A DNA stretch of 64,000 nt. Source: JAZRWQ01 sp045541395. Its GTDB lineage: Bacteria; Bacillota; Clostridia; Oscillospirales; UMGS1783. Below the pieces are notes generated by a model. That model saw nothing but the letters and a program-made list of their open reading frames with translations, was not told the origin of the DNA and ran no database searches. Positions 7,368 to 15,419 of the stretch are shown piece after piece. Positions within the stretch are counted from its first letter, which is position 1, and each line of letters starts with the position of its first letter. A program made the translations under genes and the position numbers. The stretch covers positions 1 through 64,000 of the forward strand of contig JAZQIZ010000031.1 of NCBI GenBank assembly GCA_045541395.1, read 5' to 3'.

Positions 7368-8960
7368 TTATGCCTTATAAATGGTTTTGCCGCTCTTTAT
7401 GGTTTCCAGAACCTTTATATCCTTGATTTCCATCGGGTCAATATCAACAGGGTTTTTATCTAAAATAACAAGGTCTTCAACAGCGCCTTCTTTAAGAATA
7501 CCCTTGGAATCCTCCTCAAAGTAGGTATAGGCGCCGCCGCGGGTTGCAGCAATAAGGGCATCATATACATCTATACGGTTTTCTTCACCGATAATTATCC
7601 CGTTTCTTGTTATTCTGTTTACAGCACACCAAATGGAATGGAGCATATCGGGCTCGGTAATGGGGCTGTCCTGATGGAAGGAGAACACCATATCCCTTTT
7701 CAGGGCCTCTTTAAGGGGGCTTATACGGTAGCCGCGGCTTCCGAAGTTTTTAATATGGGTATCGCCCCAAAAGAAGCAATGGCCGATAAAGAATGAGGGC
7801 ATCATACAAACCTTGACCATACGGTCAAGCTGAGGGTAGGTAACGGTTTGGGCGTGGATCATAACCGGGCGCATTTCCTTTGCGTCGGGATGCTTTTTGC
7901 AAAGCTTTTCCCAGGTTTTAAGATACTGCTCGCATGCGGCAGAGCCGTTGCAGTGAGCAAGGGGCTGCATTTTGTATTTATAGGCATTAAAAACTCTGTT
8001 TTCAACCTGCTCATCGGTTAAGGTAGGATAGCCACGGTATTCGGCCTCACCTTCATAGGGCTCCAGCATCCAGGCGGTGCGGGCCTGAGGAGAGCCGTCT
8101 AAAAACATTTTAACACCGCCTATTTTTAAGCGGTTTTCATAAGGCTTACCTATACGTTCCTTTTTGCTTTCCCAAAGGGGCTGAAATTCCTCGCCTGCTC
8201 CAAGATAAATTACAGTATCCAGCAGAAGCTTGTTCTCCTTAGAGAGCTTTTCAAAAACTTCATATCTTTGGGCGGTACTGGCGCTTCCCTCCTGTACGGT
8301 ACAAAAGCCGTGCTTTGCATAATGATCCTGAGAAGCCAAAATTGCTTTTTCCATTTGCTCGGAGGTAAAGTCCTTATTGAAAATTGCGTTAAAGGGCTCT
8401 TTTGCATTTTCTTCAAAATAACCTGTAAGCTTGCCGTTTTCGTCTCTTTGGGCAACGCCGCCATCGGGGCAAACGTAATCCTCCTTTAAAACTCCCGCTA
8501 TTTCCATAGCCTTGGTATTATAGCCTGCCACGTGGCCTGACTGGTGGGTGCAGCAAATGGGGTTATCAAAGCCTAGGGAGTCTAAAAGCTTAGCGTTAGG
8601 GTGTTTTCCCTCTTTCATAATTGCAAGGTCGTAGCCGTTGCAGAAAATAGGCTCGCCGTTAAAAAGCTCTCTTTCTTCTCTGAAGGCCTTTATTCTGTTA
8701 AGCATATCCTCAAAGCCTGTGCACCCGAAAAGAGAGCAGGTCTTAACTATATCTCTGCCAACAATAAGCATATGGCTGTGCCCGTCCACAAAGGCCGGCA
8801 TTAAGGTTTTACCCTTAAGGTCAACTTCCCTGCAGCCGCATTTAAGGTTACTATAAGAACCCAGAGCAACTATTTTGCCGTTTTCACAAAGAAGCGCCTC
8901 TGTGCTTCTTTTGTTTTTATCCATTGTAAGAATATTGCCGCCGTAATACAAGGTCTTCAT
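7368..8960 (-). CDS. Amidohydrolase (YtcJ-like, amidohydrolase-3 family)
   Basis: A 530-residue metal-dependent hydrolase of the amidohydrolase superfamily. It has an N-terminal beta-sandwich half (about 1-55), the first metal-binding motif FVDGHSHM (about 58-65), a TIM barrel with HCNGSAACEQYL, MIHAQTV and SFHQDSPITEPD, and a C-terminal sandwich returning to DLVILDKNPVDID. It resembles the YtcJ group of unknown in vivo substrate. It is the third gene of an operon after a lipase and glycerol kinase, 12 bases after glpK, and has a good AAAGGAG site. A link to the glycerol genes is not obvious. Confidence 0.85.
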   Translation of the reverse strand: MKTLYYGGNILTMDKNKRSTEALLCENGKIVALGSYSNLKCGCREVDLKGKTLMPAFVDGHSHMLIVGRDIVKTCSLFGCTGFEDMLNRIKAFREERELFNGEPIFCNGYDLAIMKEGKHPNAKLLDSLGFDNPICCTHQSGHVAGYNTKAMEIAGVLKEDYVCPDGGVAQRDENGKLTGYFEENAKEPFNAIFNKDFTSEQMEKAILASQDHYAKHGFCTVQEGSASTAQRYEVFEKLSKENKLLLDTVIYLGAGEEFQPLWESKKERIGKPYENRLKIGGVKMFLDGSPQARTAWMLEPYEGEAEYRGYPTLTDEQVENRVFNAYKYKMQPLAHCNGSAACEQYLKTWEKLCKKHPDAKEMRPVMIHAQTVTYPQLDRMVKVCMMPSFFIGHCFFWGDTHIKNFGSRGYRISPLKEALKRDMVFSFHQDSPITEPDMLHSIWCAVNRITRNGIIIGEENRIDVYDALIAATRGGAYTYFEEDSKGILKEGAVEDLVILDKNPVDIDPMEIKDIKVLETIKSGKTIYKA

Positions 8961-8972
8961 TTTAATTCTCCT

Positions 8973-10445
8973 TTATTTTGTAAGGGTACGTAAAACAGCA
9001 TCTGCCCAGCCTAAAAGCAGCTCTTCGCGCAGAACAGATTCCATTTTGGGAGTAAAGCTAACGCCCTTAGGCTCTTTTAAAATTTGCTCCTCACTGTAAA
9101 AGCCAATTGCTCTGCCCGCAAGAAGAGCCGCGCCAAGGGCGGTGGACTCCGCAAATTCGGGGCGGAAAATGTTTATATTGGAAATGCCGCTTTGGAACTC
9201 CATTAAGAAGTTATTGCGGGAGGCGCCGCCATCTACCTTCAAGGCAGACATTTTAAGACCGGTTGAATCCTCTATTGCTTTTATAAGGTCGTTGGTCTGA
9301 TAAGCCATAGATTCAACTGCGGCGCGCACAATATGCTCCTTCTGGGTACCGCGGCTCAAACCGAAGATACCGCCTTTGGCATACATATCCCAATAAGGGG
9401 CGCCAAGGCCCGTAAAGGCGGGAACGAAGTATACTCCGCCGCTGTTTTCCACCTTTAAGGCCAGCTCTTCGCTTTGGGCTGAATTTTCCAAAAAGCCCAT
9501 TTGATCTCTGAGCCATTGGATAACAGCGCCGCCGATAAATACGCTTCCCTCTACGCAATAGCTTATGTTATCCTTAAGGCCTATACCTATGGTTGTAAGA
9601 AGTCCGGTGTTTTCCTTTAATGTCTCCCTGCCGGTGTTCATCAGCAAGAAGCAGCCGGTACCGTAAGTATTTTTAGCCTGACCTTTTTTAAAGCAGCGCT
9701 GACCGAAAAGGGCGGCCTGCTGATCGCCTGCAATACCGCAAATGGGTATTTCTGTGCCCTGAATATTATAAGTACCGTAAATTTCGCTTGATGAAACAAC
9801 CTTAGGAAGGATGCTTTCGGGGATATCCAGAAGCTTAAGAATATCCTTATCCCAGGTAAGGGTATGAATATTAAAAAGCATTGTACGGGAGGCGTTGGTG
9901 TAGTCGGTTATATGTACCTTGCCGCCTGTCATTTTATAAACAAGCCAGGAATCTACCGTTCCGAAAAGAATATCCCCCTTAAGAGCTTTTTCTTTTACGC
10001 CCTCTACGTTATCCAGTATCCATTTTATTTTAGTAGCGCTGAAATACGCGTCAATAACAAGGCCTGTTTTTTCGCGGATAAGCTCACCCAGTCCCCTTTC
10101 TTTAAGGTCATCACAAATAGGGCCGGTACGGCGGCACTGCCATACTATTGCGTTATATACCGGCTCGCCGGTATTTTTATCCCAAAGGATGGTGGTTTCC
10201 CTTTGGTTGGTAATGCCGATGCCCGCAATTTCCTCAGGGGTTATGCCGCTTTTCAAAATTGCCTCCTGCAAAACTACCATCTGGGAGGTGAATATCTCCA
10301 TTGGATCATGTTCAACAAAGCCCGCCTGAGGGTATATTTGCGGATACTCCTGCTGAGCAACAAAAACAGGATGTTGCTCTTTATTAAATACTATTGCGCG
10401 GGAGCTTGTGGTGCCCTGATCAAGGGCTATTATATATTTTTTCAT
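8973..10445 (-). CDS. glpK: Glycerol kinase
   Basis: A 490-residue FGGY-family kinase that converts glycerol to sn-glycerol 3-phosphate. Recognised segments: ALDQGTTSSRAIVFN (phosphate loop, 6-20), TNQRETTILWD, the QCRRTGPICDDL motif, the GTVDSWLVYKMTGG region, GIAGDQQAALFGQ, and the ATP-binding GGAVIQWLRDQMG and LKVDGGASRNNFLMEFQ. The start at 10445 is chosen because GAGGGT precedes that ATG and family homology begins there. The upstream lipase stop overlaps it as TAATG, implying translational coupling. Glycerol released by the lipase could feed it. No glycerol facilitator is seen nearby. Confidence 0.96.
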   Translation of the reverse strand: MKKYIIALDQGTTSSRAIVFNKEQHPVFVAQQEYPQIYPQAGFVEHDPMEIFTSQMVVLQEAILKSGITPEEIAGIGITNQRETTILWDKNTGEPVYNAIVWQCRRTGPICDDLKERGLGELIREKTGLVIDAYFSATKIKWILDNVEGVKEKALKGDILFGTVDSWLVYKMTGGKVHITDYTNASRTMLFNIHTLTWDKDILKLLDIPESILPKVVSSSEIYGTYNIQGTEIPICGIAGDQQAALFGQRCFKKGQAKNTYGTGCFLLMNTGRETLKENTGLLTTIGIGLKDNISYCVEGSVFIGGAVIQWLRDQMGFLENSAQSEELALKVENSGGVYFVPAFTGLGAPYWDMYAKGGIFGLSRGTQKEHIVRAAVESMAYQTNDLIKAIEDSTGLKMSALKVDGGASRNNFLMEFQSGISNINIFRPEFAESTALGAALLAGRAIGFYSEEQILKEPKGVSFTPKMESVLREELLLGWADAVLRTLTK

Positions 10446-11356
10446 TATCTTACCCTCAGCCAATTATTTAAGGTTTCCAGAATATCCTCATAAACCTGCT
10501 CTTTTATATCCTCATTCAGGATCTCGTGGCGTTTGCCTTCAAAAAGGCGGCATACCGTATTTGGATAAATAAGAGACAGGCGGTTTACTGCGCGGTGAAA
10601 CTGTTTTCTGTTTACAAGGCAAGGATCCTCACTGCCGGAAATGAACTTTACAGGCAGAAGCTTGTTTTTGCAGACCCAGCCTTTTTTTGCATAGGCACCT
10701 TCCATTAATTCAAAGAGGGCCTTATAGCCTTTTACGGTAAATTTGAAGCCGCAGAGCCTATCCTCCTCATAATCCTTCTGCACCTGCTTCTGACTGCAAA
10801 GCCAGCCAAGGCTTCCATCATTTGCAAAGCTTTTTTCGTAAGCTCCAATGGAAAGGGAATATAAAAGAGGCGAACGGTAATTATCACCCTTGAATTTTGA
10901 AATAAGGGAACAAAGGGCCTTTGCAACGGGAGCAGCGCTGTTATAAGAGGGGCTGCCTGAAATTATAAGGCCGTTTACGGTATCATCGTAAAGCCTTGTA
11001 TAGGCTCTTACTGCCAAAGAGCCCATTGAGTGCCCAAAAAGGAATATGGGCTTACCGGGGTAGCTTTCTCTTGCAAGGGCGTTTATTTGCTTCATATCCG
11101 AAAGAAGACCCTCGGAATCAAAATAGCCGAGCTCCTCGGAAGATCTTACGCTTTTGCCGTGGCCTCTATGGTCGTTACAAATGCAGGTAAAGCCCCTTTT
11201 TGCAAGGTATTCCATAAAGGAGAAATAGCGTTTACGGTGTTCTGCCATACCATGGTTTATAAGCACTACGCCAACACACTCTTCGGCCTCCACCACCGTA
11301 AGCCTTAAAGAAAGGCCGTCATACCCGGAAACAATACTGAAATCCTTAAGGTTCAT
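10445..11356 (-). CDS. Monoacylglycerol lipase-like alpha/beta hydrolase
   Basis: A 303-residue alpha/beta hydrolase of the lysophospholipase/monoacylglycerol lipase group. It has the oxyanion motif LINHGMAEH, CNDHRGHGKS, the nucleophile elbow GHSMG, a putative acid in SGSEDPCL, and the catalytic His in GKRHEIL. There is no signal peptide, so it is cytosolic or peripheral. The ATG at 11356 follows GGAGG by 8 bases. It precedes glpK with a one-base overlap, so hydrolysis of monoglycerides to glycerol followed by phosphorylation is a sensible two-step pathway; the substrate itself is inferred. Confidence 0.85.
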   Translation of the reverse strand: MNLKDFSIVSGYDGLSLRLTVVEAEECVGVVLINHGMAEHRKRYFSFMEYLAKRGFTCICNDHRGHGKSVRSSEELGYFDSEGLLSDMKQINALARESYPGKPIFLFGHSMGSLAVRAYTRLYDDTVNGLIISGSPSYNSAAPVAKALCSLISKFKGDNYRSPLLYSLSIGAYEKSFANDGSLGWLCSQKQVQKDYEEDRLCGFKFTVKGYKALFELMEGAYAKKGWVCKNKLLPVKFISGSEDPCLVNRKQFHRAVNRLSLIYPNTVCRLFEGKRHEILNEDIKEQVYEDILETLNNWLRVR

Positions 11357-11412
11357 TTTCAATTCCTCCTTTTTTCTTCATTATAACTAAAAAAAAGGCT
11401 CTTTGCAATAAG

Positions 11413-11452
11413 AATAAAACAAAAACGGGGAAGACCAAAGTCTTCCCCGTTT
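11413..11452 (-). terminator. Terminator of the 11471 SDR gene
   Basis: Thirteen-base perfect stem AAACGGGGAAGAC/GTCTTCCCCGTTT (11423-11435 with 11440-11452), followed on the minus strand by TTTTTGTTTTAT-like sequence. Confidence 0.9.
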
Positions 11453-11470
11453 AAACAAAATTCAAATTAA

Positions 11471-12292
11471 TCAGAATTCGATTTCGTCGATAGGAGTCTT
11501 AAGATTTTCCCAGCCGGGAGCAGTACCCATAGGAATGGTTACGCCGCCTTCAGCGAACATAGTCTGACCCTGAATGAAGGATGCAGATTCAGAGCAAAGG
11601 AATACAACGCATTCGCCGATTTCCTGGGGCTTCTGCCATCTGTGAAGGGGCATGCACTTAGCAGCTTCAGCGTAAGCAGCCTTAACTTCAGCAAGCTTTT
11701 CGGGAGTATCATACTTAGGAGCAGAGGACATATCAACATAACCGGGAGCAAAGCCGTTAACGTTGATGCCATAGGGAGAGAGCTCAAGAGCGATAGATCT
11801 GGTCATACGAACAACTGCAGCTCTGGTAGTAGCATATACGGTGTGACCCCAGAAGGTACCGATAGCATGAACGGAAGCGATATTAACGATAGCGCCCTGG
11901 ATACCGGCCTTGATCATGATCTTAGCAGCAGCCTGAGTCATAAAATAAGTACCGCGGATGTTGATTTCGGAAAGATAGTTGAAATCTTCCTGGGTAACCT
12001 TTAAGAAATCGATAGTAGTGGTAATGCCGGTATTGTTAACCATAGCATCCATAGGACCGAATTCTTCAGCAAACTTATTAAGAGTTGCAACGGATTCATC
12101 AACGTTGCGGGTGTTCATATAATAGTAAGCACCCTTCTGGCCTAAAGCTTCGATCTGCTTAAGAGTATCCTTAGCGCCTTCTTCGTTGGAAGTGTAGGTG
12201 AAGCCAACATCATAACCAGCCTTTGCGAATGCAAGAGCAATAGCCTTACCTGTAACGTTGGAAGCACCGGTAACAAATGCAATTTTGGACAT
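11471..12292 (-). CDS. SDR oxidoreductase with Lys-to-Arg in YxxxK
   Basis: A 273-residue classical short-chain dehydrogenase. It has the NAD(P)-binding TGASNVTG (8-15), NNTG (normally NNAG), N111, S140 in VNIAS, Y153, and a C-terminal sequence FIQGQTMFAEGGV. The catalytic tetrad Asn-Ser-Tyr-Lys is altered: the sequence reads Y-A-T-T-R, so the Lys that lowers the Tyr pKa and positions the ribose is Arg157. The gene is monocistronic with its own promoter and terminator and a good AGGAG site, so it is not an obvious pseudogene. Substrate unknown; a sugar or polyol dehydrogenase is plausible. Confidence 0.9.
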   Translation of the reverse strand: MSKIAFVTGASNVTGKAIALAFAKAGYDVGFTYTSNEEGAKDTLKQIEALGQKGAYYYMNTRNVDESVATLNKFAEEFGPMDAMVNNTGITTTIDFLKVTQEDFNYLSEINIRGTYFMTQAAAKIMIKAGIQGAIVNIASVHAIGTFWGHTVYATTRAAVVRMTRSIALELSPYGINVNGFAPGYVDMSSAPKYDTPEKLAEVKAAYAEAAKCMPLHRWQKPQEIGECVVFLCSESASFIQGQTMFAEGGVTIPMGTAPGWENLKTPIDEIEF

Positions 12293-12333
12293 AGCGGTAA
12301 TCTCCTTTTAAAATTAATATTTCTTTAATTATC

Positions 12334-12362
12334 TTTATAGTGCAAAGCACATACTTTACCAA
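12334..12362 (-). promoter_or_regulatory. Promoter of the 11471 SDR gene
   Basis: Minus strand TTGGTA (12357-12362), 17-base spacer, TATAAA (12334-12339). Confidence 0.55.
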
Positions 12363-12402
12363 ATATATTGTACTGTAAATCTCTCCGTTTGGCAATATAT
12401 TT
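12361..12402. repeat. Inverted repeat upstream of the SDR promoter
   Basis: Perfect ten-base inverted repeat AAATATATTG (12361-12370) and CAATATATTT (12393-12402), 22 bases apart. The left arm touches the SDR -35 element. Could be a regulator site or simply A/T-rich coincidence. Confidence 0.4.
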
Positions 12403-12450
12403 TTGCAAATTAGTCGGCGGTTTTTTTAAATATACGAATTTAGTGTAAAT

Positions 12451-13374
12451 TTACAATAATATTTTACCTAAAGCGCCTACGGAATCGGCTATATAGGTAG
12501 CTCCTGCCGTTTGCAATTCCTCTTTTGAGCCGTATCCGTAAAGGACGCCTACACTGTCCAGATCGCATTTTTGAGCGCCGAGGATATCGTGTTCCCGATC
12601 TCCAACCATAATGGCGTTATCTCTTGGGCAGCCGGTTTCTTTGAACACGTAATCTATTACATCGGCCTTATCAAGTCGGGTCTCGTTCATAAGGGCGCCG
12701 CCGATAAAGCTGAAATACTTCGAAAGTCCAAAGTGCTCTAAAATTTCCTTTGCAAAGATCTCCGGCTTGGAGGTGGCAACAAAAAGAGTCTTCCCCGCCT
12801 TTTTAAGGGCCTTAAGAAGAGGCTCCATTCCTTCATAAACCGAATTTTCATAAAGGCCCTTTGGCGCAAAATATTCTCTGTAAACAGTTACGGCCTCCAT
12901 AGCCCTCTCCTCGGAAAAACCGTAGTATTTCATAAAAGATTCCTTAAGGGGAGGCCCAATAAACCTATAAAGGTTTTCTCTTTTATCTTCAATGCCGTAA
13001 CGGTTCAAGGCGTACATAACCGAATTGGTTATGCCGAGCCCCGGATCGGTTAAAGTGCCGTCTAAATCAAAAAGTATTACATTGTAGTTTTTCATCGGGG
13101 GGATCCTCCTGTAGGTTTCCGACAAGAAGCTTTTTCCCATTATTATTTCAAGCTTGGTTTGTCTGGACTGCTTTTTTATAAGGGCCTCGGCCCTTAAGGC
13201 CTGTGATTTGGTTTCGCATTCCCAAAGGGCGCTAACTGCCTTTGGGGGATGGGAGGCGGTATATTTAGCCACGCCCCTTCCCTTTGAAAAATGCTGTTTC
13301 ATTCTTGATTTATAGGAGCAGGTAATGCCCGTATACAACGAATTATCACATTCAAGAATATACACGTAATACAT
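12451..13374 (-). CDS. GIY-YIG nuclease fused to HAD phosphatase
   Basis: One open frame of 307 residues holds two domains. Residues 1 to about 80 are a YhbQ/UPF0213-type GIY-YIG domain (MYYVYILECDNSLYTGIT, with the Y-I-L...Y-T-G spacing). Residues from about 94 are a HAD hydrolase of the phosphoglycolate-phosphatase type (ILFDLDGTLTD, VATSKPEIF, MVGDREHDILGAQ). The start overlaps the exonuclease III stop as TAATG. Before the HAD part, an ATG at 13095 has its own AGGAGG site 9 bases upstream, so two products (fusion and free HAD) are possible. No stop or frameshift separates the halves. Confidence 0.88.
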   Translation of the reverse strand: MYYVYILECDNSLYTGITCSYKSRMKQHFSKGRGVAKYTASHPPKAVSALWECETKSQALRAEALIKKQSRQTKLEIIMGKSFLSETYRRIPPMKNYNVILFDLDGTLTDPGLGITNSVMYALNRYGIEDKRENLYRFIGPPLKESFMKYYGFSEERAMEAVTVYREYFAPKGLYENSVYEGMEPLLKALKKAGKTLFVATSKPEIFAKEILEHFGLSKYFSFIGGALMNETRLDKADVIDYVFKETGCPRDNAIMVGDREHDILGAQKCDLDSVGVLYGYGSKEELQTAGATYIADSVGALGKILL

Positions 13375-14126
13375 TATTTTAATACCAATTCTACAGGGCA
13401 ATGATCGGACCCGAAAATATTTGTATGTATCTTAGCATCAAGGATACTTTCCTTAAGGCATTCGGAAACCACAAAGTAATCTATACGCCAGCCTGCGTTC
13501 TTTTCCCTTGCCTTGAAGCGATAGGACCACCAGGAATATACCCCTTCCAAATCGGGATAAAGATAACGGAAGGTATCTACAAAGCCGCTTTCAAGAAGGG
13601 CGGTGAACTTCCCTCTTTCTTCATCGGTGAAGCCTGCGTTTTTACGGTTGGTTTTGGGGTTTTTAAGGTCTATATCATTATGGGCCACGTTCAGGTCCCC
13701 GCAGAAAACCACAGGCTTTGTTTTTTCAAGACATTTAAGGTATTCTAAAAACGCATCCTCCCAATCCATACGATAGGAAAGCCTTTTCAGTTCGTCCTGA
13801 GAATTGGGGGTATAGACCGTAACAAGAAAGAAATCTTCAAATTCGCAGGTTATAACTCTGCCTTCCTTATCGTGCTCCTCCAGACCGATACCGAAGGTTA
13901 CGTTAAGGGGTTTTATTTTTGTAAAAACGGCGGTTCCCGAATAACCTTTTTTTAAGGCATAGTTCCAGAATGAATGATACCCTTCAAACTGAAGATCCAA
14001 TTGACCTTCCTGCATTTTTGTTTCCTGCAGGCAGAAAACATCGGCGTTCAGTTCTTTAAAAATATCCTTAAAGCCCTTTTGACAGCAGGCTCTTATTCCG
14101 TTTACGTTCCAGGACACAAGCTTCAT
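13374..14126 (-). CDS. xth: Exodeoxyribonuclease III / AP endonuclease
   Basis: A 250-residue EEP-superfamily nuclease that cleaves at abasic sites and degrades 3' ends. All family motifs are visible: SWNVNGIRA (5-13), LQETKMQ (Glu metal ligand), YSGTAVFTK, FCGDLNVAHNDIDLKNPK, YSWWSYR, RIDYFVVSE and the C-terminal GSDHCPVEL. Length matches B. subtilis ExoA. The start follows AAAGGAA by 8 bases. It is translationally coupled to the downstream GIY-YIG/HAD gene; pairing a repair endonuclease with another nuclease domain is suggestive of a DNA repair context. Confidence 0.96.
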   Translation of the reverse strand: MKLVSWNVNGIRACCQKGFKDIFKELNADVFCLQETKMQEGQLDLQFEGYHSFWNYALKKGYSGTAVFTKIKPLNVTFGIGLEEHDKEGRVITCEFEDFFLVTVYTPNSQDELKRLSYRMDWEDAFLEYLKCLEKTKPVVFCGDLNVAHNDIDLKNPKTNRKNAGFTDEERGKFTALLESGFVDTFRYLYPDLEGVYSWWSYRFKAREKNAGWRIDYFVVSECLKESILDAKIHTNIFGSDHCPVELVLK

Positions 14127-14154
14127 AATAAAATTCCTTTCAGTTTATATTCTA

Positions 14155-14183
14155 ATTATAACAAAAGCCCCTTGATTAAACAA
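14155..14183 (-). promoter_or_regulatory. Possible promoter of the xth gene
   Basis: Minus strand TTGTTT (14178-14183), 17-base spacer, TATAAT (14155-14160). It overlaps the terminator of the upstream kinase gene. Confidence 0.5.
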
Positions 14184-14190
14184 GAGGCTT
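14161..14190 (-). terminator. Terminator of the NahK-like kinase gene
   Basis: Ten-base stem AAGCCCCTTG/CAAGAGGCTT with one G-U pair (14165-14174 with 14181-14190), followed on the minus strand by TTTTGTT. The kinase stop codon lies in the loop. Confidence 0.75.
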
Positions 14191-15300
14191 ATATTTTTTA
14201 TAAAGAGTATCAACTATACTTTGCATTTTATCCCAATTTTGCTCCATACTCAGTACCAGCTTTAACTGATTCCTTGCACGGTCAAGGTTATGATCCGGAC
14301 GGGAGATCTTAAAATAAGTGTCACCGTTTAAGTAATCTGCAAGGAAGCGGATACCGCATTCGAAGGTCATCATCTTGGAGGCCATAGGCAAGGTTTTGAT
14401 CTCAGTTTCGGTTAAAGAACCTGCGCAAACCGAAAGAAAGCCTTCGGCATAGGCTTCAAACATTTCAAGGCTTATTTCAACCTTGGAAAGATCGGCCTCA
14501 TCCTCAGCGGCGGTATTTGCGCCAAAGCGGATGGAATCGCCAAAATCAAAGCCTATAAAGCCCGGCATAACCGTATCCAGATCTATTACGCAGACGCTCT
14601 TGTTTGTAGTACGGTCAAAAAGCACGTTATTAAGCTTGGTATCATTATGGGTCACTCTTAAAGGAAGCTTACCTTCTCTGTAAAGACTGTTAAAATAGGA
14701 GAAATCATTTTCTCTTTCCTTTACAAACTGCAGTTCCTTTTCAACCAGCCCTTTTCTGCCTGCAATATTTTGTTCCTTTGCATCGTAAAGCTGCTGAAGA
14801 CGTGCTTCGTTATTATGAAAATCGGGAATTGTTTCACAAAGAATTTCGGCAGTAAAGCCTTCAAGGTCCTTCGCAAAGCGGCCGAAGGCCTCGGCAGACT
14901 CACGAAACATCTGAGGGTTTTCGGGGAAGTCGTAAGATACACTGTTGGCAACAAACATAAAGGCGCGCCAGTAATCGCCGCTATCATTTAAAAAGTAATA
15001 CTCGCCTTTTTTTGTGGGAACCAGAGTTAATATCTCGTTACGGGCATTTACAGGGCAATGCTTGCTTTTAAGGTATCTTGTTACTTTGACCATATTATCC
15101 ATAAGCCCGTGAACGTTTTTAAATACGTTATGGTTTATGCGCTGGAGAATATAAGCGGGAACAACCTCGTTTTCCCTTTTTACTGTTACAAGGTAGGTAT
15201 CGTTAATATGGCCGCTGCCATAACTGCCGAGGGAAACGAACTCCCCGTCAAATTCAAATAATTCTACTGCCTTTATGGCATCTGACATTCTTTTTTGCAT
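14176..15300 (-). CDS. Phosphotransferase-family sugar kinase, N-acetylhexosamine 1-kinase-like
   Basis: A 374-residue aminoglycoside-phosphotransferase-fold kinase. It has a glycine-rich GSYGSGHINDTYLV segment, catalytic loop RVTHNDTKLNNVLFD (Asp base), and metal-binding VIDLDTVMPGFIGFDFGD. The THNDTKLNN wording and length resemble NahK, which phosphorylates GlcNAc/GalNAc at C1 in the lacto-N-biose/galacto-N-biose pathway. The start at 15300 is chosen for GGAGGAATCA directly before it. It is divergent from an AraC-type regulator. Other sugar substrates are possible, since no phosphorylase of that pathway is seen nearby. Confidence 0.78.
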   Translation of the reverse strand: MQKRMSDAIKAVELFEFDGEFVSLGSYGSGHINDTYLVTVKRENEVVPAYILQRINHNVFKNVHGLMDNMVKVTRYLKSKHCPVNARNEILTLVPTKKGEYYFLNDSGDYWRAFMFVANSVSYDFPENPQMFRESAEAFGRFAKDLEGFTAEILCETIPDFHNNEARLQQLYDAKEQNIAGRKGLVEKELQFVKERENDFSYFNSLYREGKLPLRVTHNDTKLNNVLFDRTTNKSVCVIDLDTVMPGFIGFDFGDSIRFGANTAAEDEADLSKVEISLEMFEAYAEGFLSVCAGSLTETEIKTLPMASKMMTFECGIRFLADYLNGDTYFKISRPDHNLDRARNQLKLVLSMEQNWDKMQSIVDTLYKKYKPLV

Positions 15301-15330
15301 TGATTCCTCCGAGCTTTTTATGCAAATATA

Positions 15331-15359
15331 TTGACACTTTAACAAGGTTAGTTTACAAT
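15331..15359 (+). promoter_or_regulatory. Promoter of the AraC-type regulator
   Basis: Perfect TTGACA (15331-15336), 17-base spacer, TACAAT (15354-15359), in the divergent region shared with the kinase gene. Confidence 0.75.
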
Positions 15360-15419
15360 AAATTGAAGGGTTTGTCTATATATCCCCGTATTTATTATTT
15401 ATATAAAAGGATTTTTAAT

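Noticed and set aside
9864..10493. Plus-strand open frame of 209 codons opposite glpK
   Set aside because: Antisense to a clear glycerol kinase, no ribosome site or promoter, and the translation looks like random antisense sequence.
12443..12454. TGTAAATTTACA palindrome at the end of the GIY-YIG/HAD gene
   Set aside because: Perfect but short and A/T-rich, located over a stop codon and far from any promoter; likely chance.
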